A DNA stretch of 59,070 nucleotides from Bryobacteraceae bacterium (GCA_019187195.1 JABAQT010000034.1:1-59070); one strand, 5' to 3'; shown: positions 1-10,613, counted from the stretch's first letter. The notes: a model not told the origin generated them from the letters alone. A program made the numbers and translations.

Positions 1-44
1 GTGTGGGGATGTCAACTGGTGTTGGTGGGTTATACTCACCTATC

Positions 45-1001
45 ATGTCGAGGAATAATGCCGCGCTGAAGATGAACCGCCGCGGGTTTCTGCAACGATC
101 GGCGGGGTTGACCGGCATCGGCGGGTTCGCGTCCGGTTCTTTCGGCCAGGTTTGTACGGCGAAGGAGGGAACGGTGCGCGACCGGATCTGGATTTTCGCT
201 AATCCCGTCAATGCCGACTACAATTTTGTCCGAAAACGCTCCGTCATGACGCCGCTCGAGGCTTGCGTGTACATGGGCGCGCCGAATCTGTTAATGGTGA
301 ACCAATACCCAAGGAAAGATAACGTGGAACGGTTCGGCGAGGAGGGCCGGTACAAGGCCTTTGAGCCGCCCTATGAGCAGTATGCATACTCGCTCAAGGT
401 GTTGAAGCGGGTGGTGTGGTCCATTGTGGGCGCGAGCGGTATAACCCGGGAAGAGGAGCGGCGGCAGGTGCTGCAATTGGCGCGGACGACGCCCAACATC
501 ACCGGGCTGTTCATGGATGACTTCTTCACGGACCGGAAGTCCGGAAAGCTTGCCAGCCTCACGCTCAACCAGATTCGGGATGTCCAGGCCCAATTGAAGC
601 GCTCCGATAAGAAGCTGGATCTCTACGTCACGCTGTACACCCGTCAGATGGATCCCGCTATCCGGGAATACCTGAGTTTGATTGATGTCGTTACGCTTTG
701 GACGTGGGAGACCGCCGAACTGGCGAACCTGGAGACGAATCTGGGGAAGCTGGAGAAGCTGGCTCCGAAATCACGCAAGCTGTTGGGGTGCTACACGTCC
801 GATTACGATCCTCAACGCACGCCCTGGTGGACAGCCCTGCCGGTTGCGATTATGCGGAAGCAATGTGAAACCGGCTTGAAGTGGCTCCGTCAAGGGCGCA
901 TCGACGGGATTATTATTTATGGGACGGCCATGGACCTGGGCTGGGAGTCCGTGGACTGGGCGCGCGAATGGATTCAGAAGGTCGGGGACCAGGAGGTGTA
1001 G
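45..1001 (+). CDS. Exported protein with probable TIM-barrel fold, unknown function
   Basis: About 318 residues. The N-terminus has a twin-arginine-type signal (NRRGFLQRS, about residues 10-18) followed by a hydrophobic, Gly-rich stretch, so export by Tat is likely. The mature part is rich in alternating beta/alpha segments and contains GLFMDDFF in mid protein and DGIIIYGTAMD near the C-terminus, which looks like a glycosidase-type barrel, but I do not recognise a named family. Three starts are possible: GTG 3, ATG 45, ATG 72. I chose 45 because a TATACT hexamer at 31-36 lies 8 nt before it, fitting a leaderless transcript; ATG 72 would give a minimal Tat signal. The next gene is convergent. 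Confidence 0.6.
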   Translation: MSRNNAALKMNRRGFLQRSAGLTGIGGFASGSFGQVCTAKEGTVRDRIWIFANPVNADYNFVRKRSVMTPLEACVYMGAPNLLMVNQYPRKDNVERFGEEGRYKAFEPPYEQYAYSLKVLKRVVWSIVGASGITREEERRQVLQLARTTPNITGLFMDDFFTDRKSGKLASLTLNQIRDVQAQLKRSDKKLDLYVTLYTRQMDPAIREYLSLIDVVTLWTWETAELANLETNLGKLEKLAPKSRKLLGCYTSDYDPQRTPWWTALPVAIMRKQCETGLKWLRQGRIDGIIIYGTAMDLGWESVDWAREWIQKVGDQEV

Positions 1002-1032
1002 GGAAACGGCGGATGCAGCGCACGCGCTCTCG

Positions 1033-2406
1033 TCAATCCTTTGCGGCGCGCAGCGCCACCAGCAGGCGGGTGGCAGCGTCCACCATCATTTCTCCCGAGC
1101 CGGCTCCACAGCGCGCGCTCTCCGGCTCGTAGGCTCCTTCAGGATAGGCCTTGCGGTCCGGCACATACCCCACCGAACCGTTGGCGAGTTCGGCGATCAC
1201 CGTGAACTCGAACGGCGAGGCATTCCTGATCGCCATTCCCAATTCCGTGAAGATTTCGCCGGGCAACCCGACCCAGGCCAGTTGCCTGCCGAGAGTGATC
1301 ACCTGGACCTCGGCTTCGATCGGCTCGCCCTTGCGGGCCACCACATCCATGATCTTAAAGGCGCGCACCAGGTCCATGAATGGCGCGGCGTTTGGCTTGC
1401 CGAATAACGGGGTAACCTTCCGCGCCCACTCCTCGTCGCCCGGCCGGATCACGGGCAGCGGGAGGCGCAGCATCTCGCTACGCACCCGCAGCCGGCCCGC
1501 TTCCACGGGTTCCAGCCGCTTCATGGCCTTCAGAACCTCCGCGGCAAGCACGGCGCCGATGCGTGCCGCTTCGCCGTGCCCCTTCTGGGGTGCACGGGTG
1601 CTCACGTCGACGTGGTTGACATTGCCGGCGCAGCCGATGGTGAAGACGGTCAGCATGCCGGGCCCCTTCACCGCGCCCAACAGCTTGCTCAAGGTGTAGG
1701 CGTAGTCGGCCGAGTATTCCATGCCGCCCACGGTATCGAGGTGCATGGCATAGTTCACGTAGGTGGCCAAGGGCTTTCCAGCGCCTTCGAAGTAGATGAC
1801 GGGAACGGACGGGTCGACCGGTCCGGCGGGCCTCACGATGTTGGGGTTCAGCTTGCCGGGGTTCCATCCCACCGTTCCATCCTTCATATGGTAGCGGCGG
1901 TTGAAGGCGAGGGAGGGTTCGCGGCCGATGGCCGCGGCGGCGCGCGCCGGTTGGAGCGCCGCGGCCGCCAGCCGAATGCTTTCGGCGATCTTTACCGGCA
2001 GGCTTTCCGCATACTCCTGAGTGATGCGCAGCATGTCGCCTTGCAGGTTGTAGCGAGTGCGGCCCGCCAGGATCACCGGGCCGGTGTGGGTATGGGTGGC
2101 GCTGATCATGACATCGGCGCCGCGCAGAACGCCCCCGGCGTCGATCGCCTTACGGGCGGCGTCGATGATTTCGCGCGGCAATCCGGAAACGTCACACGCC
2201 ACCATGCCGGCCTTCTGGCCGTTGCTTTCAAGAACAACGGCTTTGGCGTAGAGATCATCATGCACACCCGCCGCGGCGCGGTTATAGTAGTAGCCCGACA
2301 TGGCCGCGCCCTGGGGCGGCGTGATCTTCACCGCCGCCGTGCCGACTCGCAGTTCGGCCGCGGAGGCTGCCAGGACGCATGCCAGCGTCACACCAATCAA
2401 TCGCAT
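1033..2406 (-). CDS. Neutral/alkaline ceramidase-like exported hydrolase (copy 1)
   Basis: About 457 residues. It starts at ATG 2406, preceded by a good Shine-Dalgarno (AAGGAG, 7 nt); the in-frame extension upstream overlaps the neighbouring gene and is not likely coding. The N-terminus MRLIGVTLACVLAASAAE is a Sec signal peptide. Resemblance to the neutral ceramidase N-terminal domain family rests on the SATHTHTGPVI motif (HxH zinc-binding signature) and the GCAGNVNHVDV segment. Many distant bacterial members of this family have unknown substrates, so ceramide cleavage is not assured. It lies 50 bp downstream of a paralogue on the same strand and is probably cotranscribed with it. Confidence 0.8.
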   Translation of the reverse strand: MRLIGVTLACVLAASAAELRVGTAAVKITPPQGAAMSGYYYNRAAAGVHDDLYAKAVVLESNGQKAGMVACDVSGLPREIIDAARKAIDAGGVLRGADVMISATHTHTGPVILAGRTRYNLQGDMLRITQEYAESLPVKIAESIRLAAAALQPARAAAAIGREPSLAFNRRYHMKDGTVGWNPGKLNPNIVRPAGPVDPSVPVIYFEGAGKPLATYVNYAMHLDTVGGMEYSADYAYTLSKLLGAVKGPGMLTVFTIGCAGNVNHVDVSTRAPQKGHGEAARIGAVLAAEVLKAMKRLEPVEAGRLRVRSEMLRLPLPVIRPGDEEWARKVTPLFGKPNAAPFMDLVRAFKIMDVVARKGEPIEAEVQVITLGRQLAWVGLPGEIFTELGMAIRNASPFEFTVIAELANGSVGYVPDRKAYPEGAYEPESARCGAGSGEMMVDAATRLLVALRAAKD

Positions 2407-2455
2407 GGTTAACTCCTTCCTTGTCAATCCCGGGCGAAGCCACGGCGGCTCATCA

Positions 2456-3985
2456 TCAGGAAAGCTCCGGCGGGACGTTGCCATATGACCACGGAGCCTT
2501 GAATGGCGGCGCCTTGGGGGGCTCGGGAATTCGGGCCGGCGTGAGTTGCCGCGCCAGTTCCACTCCGGCTTTGACCATTTGGTCACCGGCGTCAGGGACA
2601 AGGTTCGTGTAGGCTGTCAGACGTGTTTCGTAACCGCCGCCGCCCGGGCCGAGCGCTTCCCTTGTGGGGACGTACCCCACGCAGCCGTTGGCCAGCTCCA
2701 CCGGACAGGTGAGTTGGAACGGGCTTGCGGCTTTGATGTCCAGCCCCAACTGGCAGAACATTTCGCCGGGCGCGGCCACGAAGACCGCGGGCCCTACCTG
2801 AATGGCCTGTACTTCCGCGTCCACCACCGGCTCCTTTGCGATCAGGGCGTCCAGCATGACGGTCTCCTTGGCGAAAGTCCACTCAGTGAGTCCGTCGGGT
2901 TGGGGATCCTTGCGGACGATATCCAGGCTGCGGCGCACTTTCTCGAGGCTGGGCTTACGCCGCGGGATGCGCAGGACCCTCTGGCGGGCGCCAAGATGAG
3001 GCGGGGCTTCGGCCGGATACATGCTCAGAAGCAGCTTTACCGCTTCGGCGCCTACGCGTCCGCCCACCAGGCGGCACCACTCTTCCGGCCCGGGGTTCAC
3101 ATGGGGGTTGAGATTGTCCACCTGGGTGACGTCGCCACAGAAACCTTGCAGGTATACAACCACGGCTTGAGGATCGACCGCCGCGCGAATGGTTTTTTCG
3201 AGATTGTAGATCCAATTGGCGGAGATGCCGCCCGGGTTGGTGGTGGCATGACAGCAGTAGTGAACCACACAGCCGCGCAAACGTCCGTCGCCCGACCAGC
3301 AGCCGATGACGGTGACGTCGGGGTCAGTGGGACCGGCCACCTCTTTGATATCCGGATTACCCTTGCCAGGATGCGTCCAACTCTGGCCGTTTTTCATGCG
3401 GAAGCGGCGGTTGAAGGCAACCTGATTCTCGATGCCCCGGGCAAATCCAGTGCGCAGCGCCGAGCGGCCGGCATCGGCCTGACACACGGCTTCCACAATT
3501 TCGGTTTCGACGAGCCGCAGATAGGCGGGATGAGCGGCCGAGGATTTTTCGTAGGCCAGGCGGCGCACCAGCGGGGAGGCGTGGTCGAACTCGCCGGGCT
3601 GCACCATGCCGGTAGGACCGGAGGAGTGAGAGTGGGAGGCGCCTATCAGGACAGCCTCCGCTGGGATGCCGCATCGTTCTTGGATTTGGCGCCGCGCGCC
3701 GAGCACCAGGGCTCGTGGAACCATCAGCGCGTCAAGGCCCACCAGCGCGACACGGTTGGATCCATCGTGAAAGACCGCCGCCCGCACCTTGCAGGGATCG
3801 TGCAGGGAACGGTGAAAAACCTTCGAGTAGCCGCCCGGCTGCTCCATGCCGATTTCCGGCGTGATGTCCCGCTCGGCAAAGCCCGCCGTGGAAGCTCCGC
3901 TCGAGGATTGGGCGGCCGCTCCCGCGGCCCCGTGAAAGGCCGAACCCGCGGCCACGGTTTCAAAGACGAACCGCCGTCGGTTCAT
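2456..3985 (-). CDS. Neutral/alkaline ceramidase-like exported hydrolase (copy 2)
   Basis: 509 residues. It begins with a Tat-like signal, MNRRRFVFETVAAGSAF. The GASHSHSSGPTG segment matches the zinc-binding HxH signature of neutral ceramidases; ITPEIGMEQPGGYS near the N-terminus and VELANGCVGYVPTREA near the C-terminus are shared with the downstream paralogue (ELANGSVGYVPDRKA there). The two proteins are clearly related but differ in export signal (Tat here, Sec downstream) and in many positions, so this is an old duplication. It is the first gene of a two-gene unit, with about 170 bp of non-coding DNA upstream. The true substrate is unknown. Confidence 0.8.
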   Translation of the reverse strand: MNRRRFVFETVAAGSAFHGAAGAAAQSSSGASTAGFAERDITPEIGMEQPGGYSKVFHRSLHDPCKVRAAVFHDGSNRVALVGLDALMVPRALVLGARRQIQERCGIPAEAVLIGASHSHSSGPTGMVQPGEFDHASPLVRRLAYEKSSAAHPAYLRLVETEIVEAVCQADAGRSALRTGFARGIENQVAFNRRFRMKNGQSWTHPGKGNPDIKEVAGPTDPDVTVIGCWSGDGRLRGCVVHYCCHATTNPGGISANWIYNLEKTIRAAVDPQAVVVYLQGFCGDVTQVDNLNPHVNPGPEEWCRLVGGRVGAEAVKLLLSMYPAEAPPHLGARQRVLRIPRRKPSLEKVRRSLDIVRKDPQPDGLTEWTFAKETVMLDALIAKEPVVDAEVQAIQVGPAVFVAAPGEMFCQLGLDIKAASPFQLTCPVELANGCVGYVPTREALGPGGGGYETRLTAYTNLVPDAGDQMVKAGVELARQLTPARIPEPPKAPPFKAPWSYGNVPPELS

Positions 3986-4157
3986 GATGGTTTAGTCTCC
4001 GGAAAAAGTACTTTCGCCTGGCAAATGGTCAGAATTCGATTCTAGCTCGAAGCTGCACGTTCCTAACAATGCCGGAGAATCGAGCAAACTCTGGAGTAGC
4101 GGTGCGCGGGCGGAGACGCGGCCGCGTGCTTACTACGGCGGAGGTCCAACGGGAGAG

Positions 4158-4658
4158 TCAATGACCGGCGGCGACGGGGACGGGGATGGCAGGCGGTGTG
4201 GCTCCCTCGGGGATCTTCACCAGCATCTGCTCCTTGCGGATGATGAGCGTCGAGGTGTTGTAGGCGGCGATTTCAAAGCCGTGGCCATGGGTGATGGCGT
4301 CGGTGGGGCAGGCTTCGACGCAGTAACCGCAGAAGATGCAGCGGCTGTAGTCGATATTGTAGACGCTGGCATAGCGCTCGCCGCCGCTGATGCGGAGTTT
4401 GTCCGTATTTTCGGCCGCCTCGATATAGATACACTCGGCCGGGCAGGCGGCCGCGCAGAGGAAGCAGGCGACGCATTTTTCCATGCCGTTGTCATCGCGC
4501 TGCAACTGGTGCGCGCCGCGGTAGCGTTCCTGAAACAACGCCGGACCGTCGGGGTAATCCTCGGTAATCGTGGGCTGGAGCATCTCCTTGAAGGTGATCC
4601 CCATTCCTTTGGCGATTGCCGCCGCCGAACCCAGAATTTCCTGAATCTTGGACGCCAT
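4158..4658 (-). CDS. nuoI: NADH-quinone oxidoreductase subunit I (NuoI), orphan gene
   Basis: 166 residues, normal for the family. Two 4Fe-4S ferredoxin motifs are visible: CVACFLCAAACP at about residues 61-72 and CIFCGYCVEACP at about 100-111. Segments between them (ECIYIEAAEN, GGERYASVYNIDYSRC) are typical of NuoI, which carries clusters N6a and N6b of complex I between the NADH module and quinone. The start ATG 4658 has an upstream AGAGGAAAT Shine-Dalgarno. No other nuo gene is adjacent: the upstream neighbour on the strand is a redoxin. It is therefore either an isolated second copy or part of a scattered complex I locus. Confidence 0.9.
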   Translation of the reverse strand: MASKIQEILGSAAAIAKGMGITFKEMLQPTITEDYPDGPALFQERYRGAHQLQRDDNGMEKCVACFLCAAACPAECIYIEAAENTDKLRISGGERYASVYNIDYSRCIFCGYCVEACPTDAITHGHGFEIAAYNTSTLIIRKEQMLVKIPEGATPPAIPVPVAAGH

Positions 4659-4717
4659 ATTTCCTCTAACCTAGAATTTTCACTAATCTCCGTCCCGGGA
4701 GGTCAATTTCTCGAGCT

Positions 4718-5206
4718 TCACCCGGGCCGCAGGGCCGGAACGATCTCTCCCGAGTGGAGGACCGGCATGCCTGCCCGTTCCGCAAGGGACTCCATATCCG
4801 GCTTGGACCAACCCGCCCAGGCATGCGTGATGAGCCCGTCCGGGGCCAGTTGAAACTGCGACGGGACCTGCGAGATGCCGAATCCATTGCTGGCGGGATA
4901 GCCCCTGGCGGCTTCATCGAGCAGGACGGGAAAGTGAATGCGGTAGGAGTCCAGAAAATGCCTGGTATCAGCGGCGTTGTTTTGCGAGATGCCGAGGATA
5001 CGGATGTTTTCGTTCTGACGAATCCGCTCGAGGTAGGGAAGCGCGAACTGGCAGACGGGGCAGGAGATCTTGAAAAACACCAGCAAAACCGGTCCGCCGG
5101 AGGTGACTTGTTCGAGTGGAACGCCGTTTCCATCGAGATCCGTGAGCAGCGCGGACGGCGCCTGAGCGCCCTCGCCGAGCATTACACGACCCCACTTGCC
5201 TGCCAT
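4718..5206 (-). CDS. Peroxiredoxin/TlpA-like thiol-disulfide redoxin
   Basis: About 162 residues from ATG 5206. A thioredoxin-like fold is indicated by VLLVFFKISCPVCQ with a CPVC pair (Cys49, Cys52) after the first beta strand, then ILGISQNNA and the cis-Pro segment GISQVPSQFQLAPDG. This is the AhpC/TSA-redoxin type with a CxxC pair rather than a single peroxidatic Cys, so a disulfide reductase or peroxidase role is plausible. No signal peptide is seen, so it is cytoplasmic. It starts 5 nt after the stop of the flavoprotein disulfide reductase gene, so the two are co-translated, which suggests that the flavoprotein could feed electrons to it. Confidence 0.75.
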   Translation of the reverse strand: MAGKWGRVMLGEGAQAPSALLTDLDGNGVPLEQVTSGGPVLLVFFKISCPVCQFALPYLERIRQNENIRILGISQNNAADTRHFLDSYRIHFPVLLDEAARGYPASNGFGISQVPSQFQLAPDGLITHAWAGWSKPDMESLAERAGMPVLHSGEIVPALRPG

Positions 5207-5211
5207 AGGTT

Positions 5212-6495
5212 TCAGTGTAACAGCTTCGCCAATTGCCGCGCCCCGATGAGGAGGGGGTCCCAGACGTTCGAGAAGGGAGGAGCATAGGCGAGGTCGAGGG
5301 TTTCGAATTCCGCGGCGGTCATGCGGGAGGCGAGGGCAGTGGAGATGACGTTGATACGGCCATCCACGCCCCGCTCGCCGATGACGGCTCCCCCGAGCAG
5401 GCGGCCTGTGCGGCGGTCGGCGGTGAGTTGCACGGAAACGGGGACGCCCTGAAAGTATCGCGGCCTGTCGCGAGCCTCGATCCGCACGGACACGGCGTCG
5501 AAGCCTTCTTTCTTCGCCTGCTGCTCCGACAGGCCGGTGAGACCGATGCCGAGTCCGCACACACGGACAATGGAAGTTCCGGTAATTCCGGGGAAGGATT
5601 GCCTTGCGCCGGCCGCGTTCGCTCCGGCGGCGCGCCCCATTTTGCCGGCGGTCGTTCCGAGGGGCATCCAGACCGGTTTGCCGGACACCAGATGATTCGT
5701 TTCGGCGCAATCTCCGGCGGCATATACGGAGTGAAGATTGGTTTCCATGCGCGGGGTGACGCGAAGGGCTCCGGTACGTCCGATTTCGATTCCGGCTTCG
5801 GCGGCGAGGAGTGTATTGGGGCGATAGAGGCAGGCGATGATGACGAGGTCGGAATCAGGCACGGAGACGGCGGGGGAGTCGAGCAGGAGGCGGATGCGGC
5901 AGCGTTCGAGGTGATCGGCGACGAGGCGGGTCAGCCAGGGATCGCGGCGGCGCAGCACGTCGCCGGTTTTCTGGTGGATGGTTACTTCCAGGCCCTGGGT
6001 ACGGAGGGCTTCGGCGGCCTCGAGGCCGAGGTAGCCGGCTCCGAGAATGGCGGCGCGGCGCGGGCGGCGGGAGGCGAGGAACTGTTTCAACCTCTCAGCG
6101 GCCGCCCAGGTATCCATGGTGAACACGTGAGGCTGGTCCGCTCCCGGCAAGGCGGAGAGATCGCGCCGCGCTCCGGTGGTCACGATGAGTTTGTCATAGC
6201 GTTCCCGCCCGCCTGTTGAAAGGATCACTTCACGGCGCGGGTGGGAGATGGCAACTACTTCACTGTTCGCGCGGACCGTAATGTTGCGTTCGCGGGCGAA
6301 GTATTCAGCGGAGTAGACGGTAAGTTCATCGAGGGAGCGCACCCGGCCTTCGATGAAATAGGGCAAGCCGCAGGCTCCGTAGGAGACATGGGGCGTCTTT
6401 TCAAAGACGGTGATGTCGAGCGAAGGGTCGAGGCGGCGCGCCGCCGAGGCCGCGCTCAATCCGGCGGCTTCGGCGCCAATCACCACGAGGCGCAT
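5212..6495 (-). CDS. FAD-dependent pyridine nucleotide-disulfide oxidoreductase, CoA-disulfide-reductase-like
   Basis: 427 residues. The N-terminal FAD-binding motif is VVIGAEAAGLSAA. YGACGLPYFI places a single redox Cys at residue 42, as in the CoA-disulfide reductase/NADH oxidase group with one active-site Cys. A second dinucleotide site is ILGAGYLGLEAAE and a second FAD contact is VYAAGDCAET. The C-terminal dimerisation domain is present. Likely reaction: NAD(P)H-dependent reduction of CoA disulfide, a persulfide or oxygen; sequence alone does not decide. The ATG directly follows the stop of the STAS gene, and the redoxin follows 5 nt after its own stop. Confidence 0.85.
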   Translation of the reverse strand: MRLVVIGAEAAGLSAASAARRLDPSLDITVFEKTPHVSYGACGLPYFIEGRVRSLDELTVYSAEYFARERNITVRANSEVVAISHPRREVILSTGGRERYDKLIVTTGARRDLSALPGADQPHVFTMDTWAAAERLKQFLASRRPRRAAILGAGYLGLEAAEALRTQGLEVTIHQKTGDVLRRRDPWLTRLVADHLERCRIRLLLDSPAVSVPDSDLVIIACLYRPNTLLAAEAGIEIGRTGALRVTPRMETNLHSVYAAGDCAETNHLVSGKPVWMPLGTTAGKMGRAAGANAAGARQSFPGITGTSIVRVCGLGIGLTGLSEQQAKKEGFDAVSVRIEARDRPRYFQGVPVSVQLTADRRTGRLLGGAVIGERGVDGRINVISTALASRMTAAEFETLDLAYAPPFSNVWDPLLIGARQLAKLLH

Positions 6496-6903
6496 TTATT
6501 CGGATTTTTCCTGCTGTTGCAGGAAGCTGAGAATATCGAAGCGCTTGATTTCGCGGTTGGGGTAGAAGCTGTTCACCGCGGCCTGCTCATCATTGAACAC
6601 CTCGAAAACGGTGGTGAGCTTGGTGAGGACGAGTAGTTCGACGTTGCGGCGGCTGAGGTTGAGGAGTTTCAACATTCCGCCCGCCTTCTTGGCGCTGGTG
6701 TAACAGATGACCATTGTTCCAAGGCCGGTGCTGTCGATGTAATCGACGGCTTCGAGATTGAGCACCACGTTCCTGCGGCCGGCGGCGAAGAGTTCGGTGA
6801 TCTTCTCACGAAGAAGGCCCTGCGCCTCGCCGACCACGAGCCGGCCTTTCAGATCGAGGAGGACGACGCCGTCTTTTTCGCGCTGCCGGATTTCGAGATC
6901 CAT
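6496..6903 (-). CDS. STAS-domain anti-sigma factor antagonist-like protein
   Basis: About 135 residues from ATG 6903. A single STAS domain: VVLLDLKGRLVVGEA, then NVVLNLEAVDYIDSTGLGTMV with the conserved phosphorylatable serine at residue 58 (DSTG). The C-terminus has about 25 extra charged residues. Proteins of this kind bind a partner kinase/anti-sigma factor in a phosphorylation-controlled way. No anti-sigma factor, sigma factor or phosphatase lies nearby, so the partner is unknown. A longer in-frame extension upstream overlaps asnS and is rejected. A TACAAT hexamer at 6916-6921 (12 nt upstream) may be its -10 element. It is followed immediately by the flavoprotein gene. Confidence 0.85.
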   Translation of the reverse strand: MDLEIRQREKDGVVLLDLKGRLVVGEAQGLLREKITELFAAGRRNVVLNLEAVDYIDSTGLGTMVICYTSAKKAGGMLKLLNLSRRNVELLVLTKLTTVFEVFNDEQAAVNSFYPNREIKRFDILSFLQQQEKSE

Positions 6904-6959
6904 TGGGAAACCGCTATTGTAGCGCAGGGCTCGACCGGGCCGGGTTCTAAAGTCGAACG

Positions 6960-8354
<1,395 letters not shown>

Positions 8355-8382
8355 TCGTTTCTTTCATTATGAGGGCGGGGGA

Positions 8383-9351
8383 TCATAGCGGAACGGCGTT
8401 GCGGCTGACGTAGGATTCCACGGGCGAGGAATCGGGTCCGATGTAATGAAAGAACTCGGCGTATTGCAGATTGTGGGCTTTGCCGCGGAGACGGTCGCGG
8501 AGGAGGGCGAAGTGTTCGGTGTAGGCGCGGTTGGCGGACTGGTCGTCATTGCCGAGGATGGGGAGTTTCCTGCCTTGGGCAGCCAGGCGGCGGCGGAGTT
8601 CGGCTCCGTTGTTTCCCGCCGGACCCTGGGTGACGTTGGCGAGGTTGACGTGAACTTTGCGCTCGAAATAAGGGGTGATGTCGACGACGCGGTTCACAAT
8701 CTGCGGTCCGCGGGCGAAGTAGTAGCGCTCCGAGGGGCCATGCGCGGTGAGACCGGCGCGGAAGTGTTCGGGGTAGTCCCATGAAGAAGCGGCCATCCAG
8801 GCGGCGGATTCGACGGCGCGGGCGGTGATGTAGTGGTCGGGGTTTCTCTCGTAAAGAGAAGATGGATCATAGACGAGCAGGGTGTCGACCTTGAGCAGAC
8901 GGAAGAGAAATACGAGGCGGGCGCGGATCTCGATGAGCGGCCAGGCGTCCATGTTGTGGTTCGGATAGTTGAGGAAAAAGACATCCTTCACCCCGAGGCG
9001 GCGGGCCACCTCCCTGGTGTCGTTTTCATTCTTGAGCACGATGTCACCGATGGAAGCGCCGGCTCCGGCCATGGAGTCGTTCGACATGTTGATGAGATAG
9101 CCCGTGTAGCCCTCGTCGAGCAGCTTGAGGACGGTTCCGCCGGCGAAAATCGGGACGTCATCGCAGTGCGGCTGGATGGCGGCGAGCACCTTTCCGCTGT
9201 GCGGCTTGCCGGACTGCGCGCGCTCGATGGTGATGGTGGAAGTGTAGGCCGTGGTTCCGGTGCCGCCGGAAACGTACTCGTGCTCGAGCGCGGGGTCCGA
9301 TTGCATCATGGCGGCGGTGAGCGGAGTGGTGAGAAAGTGTCTGCGTTCCAT
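8383..9351 (-). CDS. PIG-L/LmbE family deacetylase-like protein
   Basis: About 322 residues from ATG 9351 (MERRHFLTT); the in-frame extension reaches into the upstream gene and is rejected. The fold is given by KVLAAIQPHCDDVPIFAGGT, with the zinc-binding PHxDD motif (H62, D64, D65; Cys replaces the usual Pro at 63), and NPDHYITARAVE, which carries the HxxT-type third ligand. Members remove N-acetyl groups from sugar amides such as GlcNAc conjugates. The first residues resemble a short Tat-like leader (ERRHFLTTPLTAAM). A TAAAAT hexamer at 9362-9367 lies 10 nt upstream. It is the last gene of the sugar-related convoy. Confidence 0.8.
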   Translation of the reverse strand: MERRHFLTTPLTAAMMQSDPALEHEYVSGGTGTTAYTSTITIERAQSGKPHSGKVLAAIQPHCDDVPIFAGGTVLKLLDEGYTGYLINMSNDSMAGAGASIGDIVLKNENDTREVARRLGVKDVFFLNYPNHNMDAWPLIEIRARLVFLFRLLKVDTLLVYDPSSLYERNPDHYITARAVESAAWMAASSWDYPEHFRAGLTAHGPSERYYFARGPQIVNRVVDITPYFERKVHVNLANVTQGPAGNNGAELRRRLAAQGRKLPILGNDDQSANRAYTEHFALLRDRLRGKAHNLQYAEFFHYIGPDSSPVESYVSRNAVPL

Positions 9352-9404
9352 GAGAAAGGCCATTTTAGCGGAGTCGCGCCAATGGGGGGAACGCGAGGCG
9401 CGTC

Positions 9405-10613
9405 TCACCAACTGAGTTTGAGGCCGGCGTGCAACTTTTCGGTGCTGGCCATCATCTCGTCCCAGGTCACGAGGCGCTGGCCGTAGGCGGACATGCGGCC
9501 CAGAATGGCGGTGAGGTTGCTTTCGACGGCCGTCTCCGTGTTGTTCAGGCGATTTCCGTTGCGGATGCTTTCGATGAAGGCTTTCGCGTTGTTGATGGCG
9601 CCCGAGCGGAAGGTGTCGTCTTTTTCAGCACCCATCCAGGCGTTGGGCCCGGTGATGCGCACGAGTCCGCCGTAGTGGGAGTCGACGGCTCCGCCGATGC
9701 CGAAGCAGCGGACGCAGAGATCGGAGTAGTGCCGCGTCAACTGATGGGAAGTGAAACTGACGTGGACGCCACCGGGATACCAGTAGGTGATGACGAAGTG
9801 GTCGTAGGCATCGCCGGCGTTATAGGGAGTGCCGCTCCAGTCCGTGCGGCCGCCGGTTCCGGACGCTTTTTCGGGGTGGCTTTGCAGAAACCAGTTGGCG
9901 ACATCGATGACGTGGATGTTCTGTTCGACGATAATGTCGCCGCCGAGGACGCGATCCATATAGAAATTGAGCACGCGTCCTTCGCCCGGATCCATGCCGG
10001 GTTTGGACTTGTCGGGGGAGGGACGGCCGGCGTAGTAATACACCTGGCCCATTACGGGTTTTCCGATATCGCCGCGGTGCACCCTGTTGGCGGCCTCCTG
10101 AAACACGGGCTGGGCGCGTGTCTGGAAATCGACCAGGAAGCTCAGGTTTTTCTGCTTTGCTTTCGCGCCGGCGGAGAGAATCGTCTTGCACCCGGGCACG
10201 TCCACGGCCACCGGCTTGGCGAGGAAGACATGCTTTCCCGCCTCGACAGCCGCCATGGCATGATCGGGATGGAAGTAGGGCGGGGTCTCGATGATGACGG
10301 CGTCGAGGGATGAATGCGCCAGTTCGCGATAGGCGTTGGGCCCGTAGTAGACCCGCCCGGTTCCGTTTGTGAGTTTGGCGCGGGTCGTATCGAGGTGCTC
10401 CCGGATGACATCGGCGAGCGCCACCACGCGGGCTCCGGCGAATTCGACGAAGAACGGAGCAATCCAGTTCCCCCTGCCTCCGCAGCCGATGAGGCCCACT
10501 TCCACTGTCGAATTGGCGGCCGATCCGAACGCCGTTTGAGGTTTCACGATGAGGAGTCCGGCCGCGGCCGAGCCGATAAACTCGCGGCGGCGGGCTTCTG
10601 GTTTCGCATTCAT
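9405..10613 (-). CDS. Gfo/Idh/MocA family oxidoreductase, exported type
   Basis: 402 residues. The N-terminus has a Tat-like signal (ARRREFIGSAAAGLLIV). A Rossmann domain begins VEVGLIGCGGRGNW, and HVFLAKPVAVDVPGCK matches the family's lysine-containing EKP-like motif (here AKP). The C-terminal alpha/beta domain holds YYYAGRPSPD and GGDIIVEQNIHVIDVANWFL. This large group of planctomycete and acidobacterial proteins uses NAD(P) to oxidise or epimerise sugars or inositols; the substrate cannot be read from sequence. The start overlaps the stop of the GH28 gene by 4 bp (ATGA), so the two are translationally coupled. Confidence 0.85.
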   Translation of the reverse strand: MNAKPEARRREFIGSAAAGLLIVKPQTAFGSAANSTVEVGLIGCGGRGNWIAPFFVEFAGARVVALADVIREHLDTTRAKLTNGTGRVYYGPNAYRELAHSSLDAVIIETPPYFHPDHAMAAVEAGKHVFLAKPVAVDVPGCKTILSAGAKAKQKNLSFLVDFQTRAQPVFQEAANRVHRGDIGKPVMGQVYYYAGRPSPDKSKPGMDPGEGRVLNFYMDRVLGGDIIVEQNIHVIDVANWFLQSHPEKASGTGGRTDWSGTPYNAGDAYDHFVITYWYPGGVHVSFTSHQLTRHYSDLCVRCFGIGGAVDSHYGGLVRITGPNAWMGAEKDDTFRSGAINNAKAFIESIRNGNRLNNTETAVESNLTAILGRMSAYGQRLVTWDEMMASTEKLHAGLKLSW

